From positions 1-14,317 of the forward strand of contig JAEZEU010000020.1 of assembly GCA_023432885.1 (NCBI GenBank): 14,317 bases of DNA. Reading direction: 5' to 3'. A program made the translations under genes and the position numbers. The notes under the pieces are model-generated. The model was not told where the DNA came from and did not search any database. It was given only the letters and a program-made list of their open reading frames with translations. This stretch comes from Pseudomonadota bacterium (GTDB taxonomy: Bacteria > Pseudomonadota > Alphaproteobacteria > Rhizobiales > Xanthobacteraceae). This document shows positions 13,968 through 14,317 of this stretch, in pieces (within the stretch, counting starts at the first letter, position 1; each line of letters opens with the position of its first letter).

Positions 13968-14317
13968 CTACAGCGGAACCCCCCGGTATTCGCGGTTGGC
14001 GAGGCTCGCTTCCTCCAGATCGAGGTCGCGCTCGATCCGCCGCCGGGTCTCGTCGCTTATCTTGCCGTTGCGCAGCAGGGTGTGGATGCAGCGGCGTTCG
14101 ATTCCGATCAGTTCGCGTGTCAGGTCGGCGCCGATGGCCGACACGTCGTGGGTGTCGGGATCGAGCGAGTCCGGCAACTGGCTGCTGCGTATCTCGTGCC
14201 GCGTGCGCAGGAGGTTGAGCACCGCTTCGGACATTTCCGGATCGTTGCTCCTGGCCTCGAGCGCTTGCAGCGCCGTATTCAGCGCGTCGCGCCGGGCGGC
14301 GATCTCGGCCTCGTGCT
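13968..14317 (-). CDS. C-terminal end of a CPA1-type Na+/H+ antiporter (partial)
   Basis: The frame is open to the right edge of the window, so only the last 115 residues are seen; the ATG at 14234 is internal. The visible part is a soluble, charged helical region. Its end (HTLLRNGKISDETRRRIERDLDLEEASL) matches the cytoplasmic C-terminal tail of bacterial CPA1 sodium/proton antiporters, where the pattern RxGxIsDExxRRxxRxLDLEExxL is common. The twelve-helix transport domain would lie upstream, beyond the window. Such antiporters exchange Na+ (or K+) for H+ at the inner membrane. The call rests on the tail motif alone. The gene is convergent with the amidase, with 7 nt between stops and no visible terminator. 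Confidence 0.72.
   Translation of the reverse strand, partial: HEAEIAARRDALNTALQALEARSNDPEMSEAVLNLLRTRHEIRSSQLPDSLDPDTHDVSAIGADLTRELIGIERRCIHTLLRNGKISDETRRRIERDLDLEEASLANREYRGVPL

Overview
The window is GC-rich, densely packed bacterial DNA with short intergenic gaps. Two outer-membrane barrel proteins carry the leader and mature start typical of Rhizobiales (MKKIAL..., then AADLAARPY or AAELAARPY, then WTGFYIG). Together with the mix of oxygenases and transporters, this suggests an alphaproteobacterium of the Bradyrhizobium/Rhodopseudomonas type. That assignment is inference from protein style, not from a marker gene. I see no rRNA, tRNA, insertion sequence, CRISPR array or phage gene.

Layout. 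(1) 1-3369, plus strand: four consecutive genes. These are the 3' part of a coiled-coil protein with a TPR/Sel1-like tail, a TAXI-type solute-binding protein, a VasI/TagO-like exported protein overlapping it by 4 nt, and an exported DsrE-like protein. Three have signal peptides, so this looks like an envelope module, and it is the part of the window least explained by known systems. (2) 3494-4387, plus: a TauD/TfdA-type Fe(II)/2-oxoglutarate dioxygenase behind a palindrome and a possible promoter. (3) 4449-8910, minus: a two-gene RND multidrug-efflux operon (periplasmic adaptor, then AcrB-type pump, 1 nt apart), convergent with the dioxygenase. No regulator or outer-membrane channel gene is linked. 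(4) 9249-11333, minus: two paralogous Omp25/31-like barrel proteins separated by 480 nt without a recognisable gene; the first ends at a strong hairpin terminator. (5) 11645-13960, plus: a Rieske ring-hydroxylating oxygenase alpha subunit, followed 3 nt later by an exported zinc N-acetylmuramoyl-L-alanine amidase. (6) 13968-14317, minus: the C-terminal end of a CPA1-type Na+/H+ antiporter that runs off the window.

How they fit together: most products act in the envelope (solute binding, efflux, outer-membrane barrels, peptidoglycan hydrolysis, ion antiport). The two oxygenases are probably cytoplasmic catabolic enzymes without their electron-transfer or pathway partners nearby. Nothing here is a clear-cut new system. 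The strongest candidates for a second look are the four-gene envelope module with its roughly 52-residue repeats, and the palindromes in front of the two oxygenase genes.
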